The notes under the pieces were generated by a model. The model was given only the letters and a program-made list of their open reading frames with translations, was not told the DNA's origin and ran no database searches. A stretch of 64,000 nt of DNA from Fragilaria crotonensis. Lineage: Eukaryota > Bacillariophyta > Fragilariophyceae > Fragilariales > Fragilariaceae. Location of the stretch: positions 1-64,000 of the forward strand of contig JAKSYS010000139.1 of assembly GCA_022925895.1 (NCBI GenBank), in the 5' to 3' direction. The stretch's first letter is position 1. Each line of letters begins with the position of its first letter. Positions 63,006 through 64,000 of the stretch are shown in pieces. The position numbers and the translations under genes are program-made.

Positions 63006-64000
63006 TCGTCGTCGAGACGTCTCTTCCTTCAGGCAGATGCTTTGCGTGAAATATCACCGAGTTTTCGTACTGCGTATGCGTGTTTGGTCATTGTGTCGAA
63101 CCAAATATGTCTGCGCTCCATTTATTCAACCATGACGTTTGGAATTCAATGGCTTACGCATCACACCTACCACTAGGACGATGATGGGTTCAACTTTGCG
63201 TCATCCAGAACACCAGAATCCCAGTTCAAGCTAAGAATTACCTGGGAACTGGGAACCAAGAACTGAATGCCCTTGGCAGTGGGTGCACTCCAGCAACAAA
63301 ATCAAACAAGTAACTATCAAACCATCCGACAAGCAAGATGAGTCATATGACAAATTGATGATGGCAAAAAGGAATGGAAACACGAAGAAGGCTATGATCA
63401 TCTCCAACCAGGATTGGCGGTCCCAGTCTGGGAAGGTTTAAAGGGACAGATCTTAGAAATGTAAAATCAAATAGCATCAACTGGCCACACCAATACTTGA
63501 ATTTTGAATCCAGCAGCATTTGGAGTTGGTGGGAGCAATTCGGGACTTCTCAACCAACGATGAACTGTATTTCAATTTTGTGATTCTGGTGCTGTACAGT
63601 TGCAACCCAACTTACAGTATCAAGATGACGTCAAAGACTACAGCGCTGGGAAAACAAGGATTGAATGCTCTTTAGATCAACCAATCAACAAGATAAAACG
63701 AAATTGAGTTACATGGGAAATAGCTAGGTCAGGAGGAAGCTGGCCATTGGATTGGACCCCTCATACGACAAGGCTTTCCGTCCTGCTAAACCTAAAACCA
63801 TGATATGCATATGGTTGATCGGACCAAGTACTAGTACCGTGGTACTGGAGTTCTCTAGTAAGGTAGTAGTACAACTGAAGTAGAAGGTACAGTACACCGT
63901 CAGTACGAGGTCAGAATTGCGCAGCTGCGATGTGACACCAACGCCAACTGTGGACTCATGTTCACTGTTACATCACAGAACCTGTCTTGAACTCTCAACA
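63006..64000. other. Intergenic, no gene seen
   Basis: No supported open frame or RNA gene. GTAC words occur at 63820-63905. Confidence 0.5.

Noticed and set aside
1-64000. tRNA, rRNA, CRISPR arrays, bacterial operons
   Set aside because: No cloverleaf with a GGTTCGA-type arm, no rRNA-like stretch and no spaced identical repeats were seen; introns and targeting signals show eukaryotic nuclear DNA.

Overview
The window looks like nuclear DNA of a diatom, probably a pennate one. Several proteins start with a signal peptide followed by an F/FAP-type motif, as in diatom plastid presequences. Introns are few and short (70-230 bp, GT-AG). There is a Copia-type LTR element, an SLC4 anion transporter, a SWEET transporter and a fused pseudouridine glycosidase-kinase. 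The species cannot be fixed from the sequence.

Layout. 1-12.04 kb is one long Copia-superfamily LTR element on the minus strand, broken in several places, with LTRs at 144-1040 and 11138-12038. 12-25.7 kb is gene-poor. It holds a decayed DDE transposase, two frame-broken genes of families I cannot name, one plastid-targeted unknown gene (19.6-20.5 kb), a candidate long-TIR element (21.0-21.9 kb) and several local duplications. 25.7-27.5 kb carries a Rab5-like GTPase and a V-ATPase c'' subunit. Each is thrown out of frame by one base in a homopolymer. 27.5-30.8 kb is gene-poor with a TA-flanked inverted-repeat element. 30.8-43 kb is compact: AAA+ ATPase, SLC4 transporter, PsuG-PsuK fusion, Csm1-like coiled-coil protein, tail-anchored TPR protein, twin-CX9C protein, DUF1995 plastid protein. 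43.5-63 kb holds a small membrane protein, a plastid MiaA-type tRNA isopentenyltransferase, SWEET, a syntaxin-18-like Qa-SNARE, a SNAP-25-like Qbc-SNARE with an added C-terminal domain, Pol5/MYBBP1A, a TlpA-like thioredoxin, an ankyrin protein, RINT1/Tip20 and a FAM173-type methyltransferase.

How genes relate. Most are unrelated housekeeping genes in convergent or divergent pairs with very short 3' gaps; one pair overlaps by 11 bp. The clearest shared theme is membrane traffic. A syntaxin-18-like SNARE and a Qbc-SNARE sit head to head, and RINT1/Tip20, which in other eukaryotes belongs to the ER tether that works with syntaxin 18, lies 9 kb away. A Rab5-like GTPase and a V-ATPase subunit are neighbours further left.

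Main points for follow-up: the Qbc-SNARE with a beta-trefoil-like tail; the Rab5-like gene whose -CC prenylation tail is out of frame; repeated one-base homopolymer frameshifts in conserved genes, which may be consensus errors; two inverted-repeat elements; the Csm1-like gene; and the strong GTAC excess between genes.
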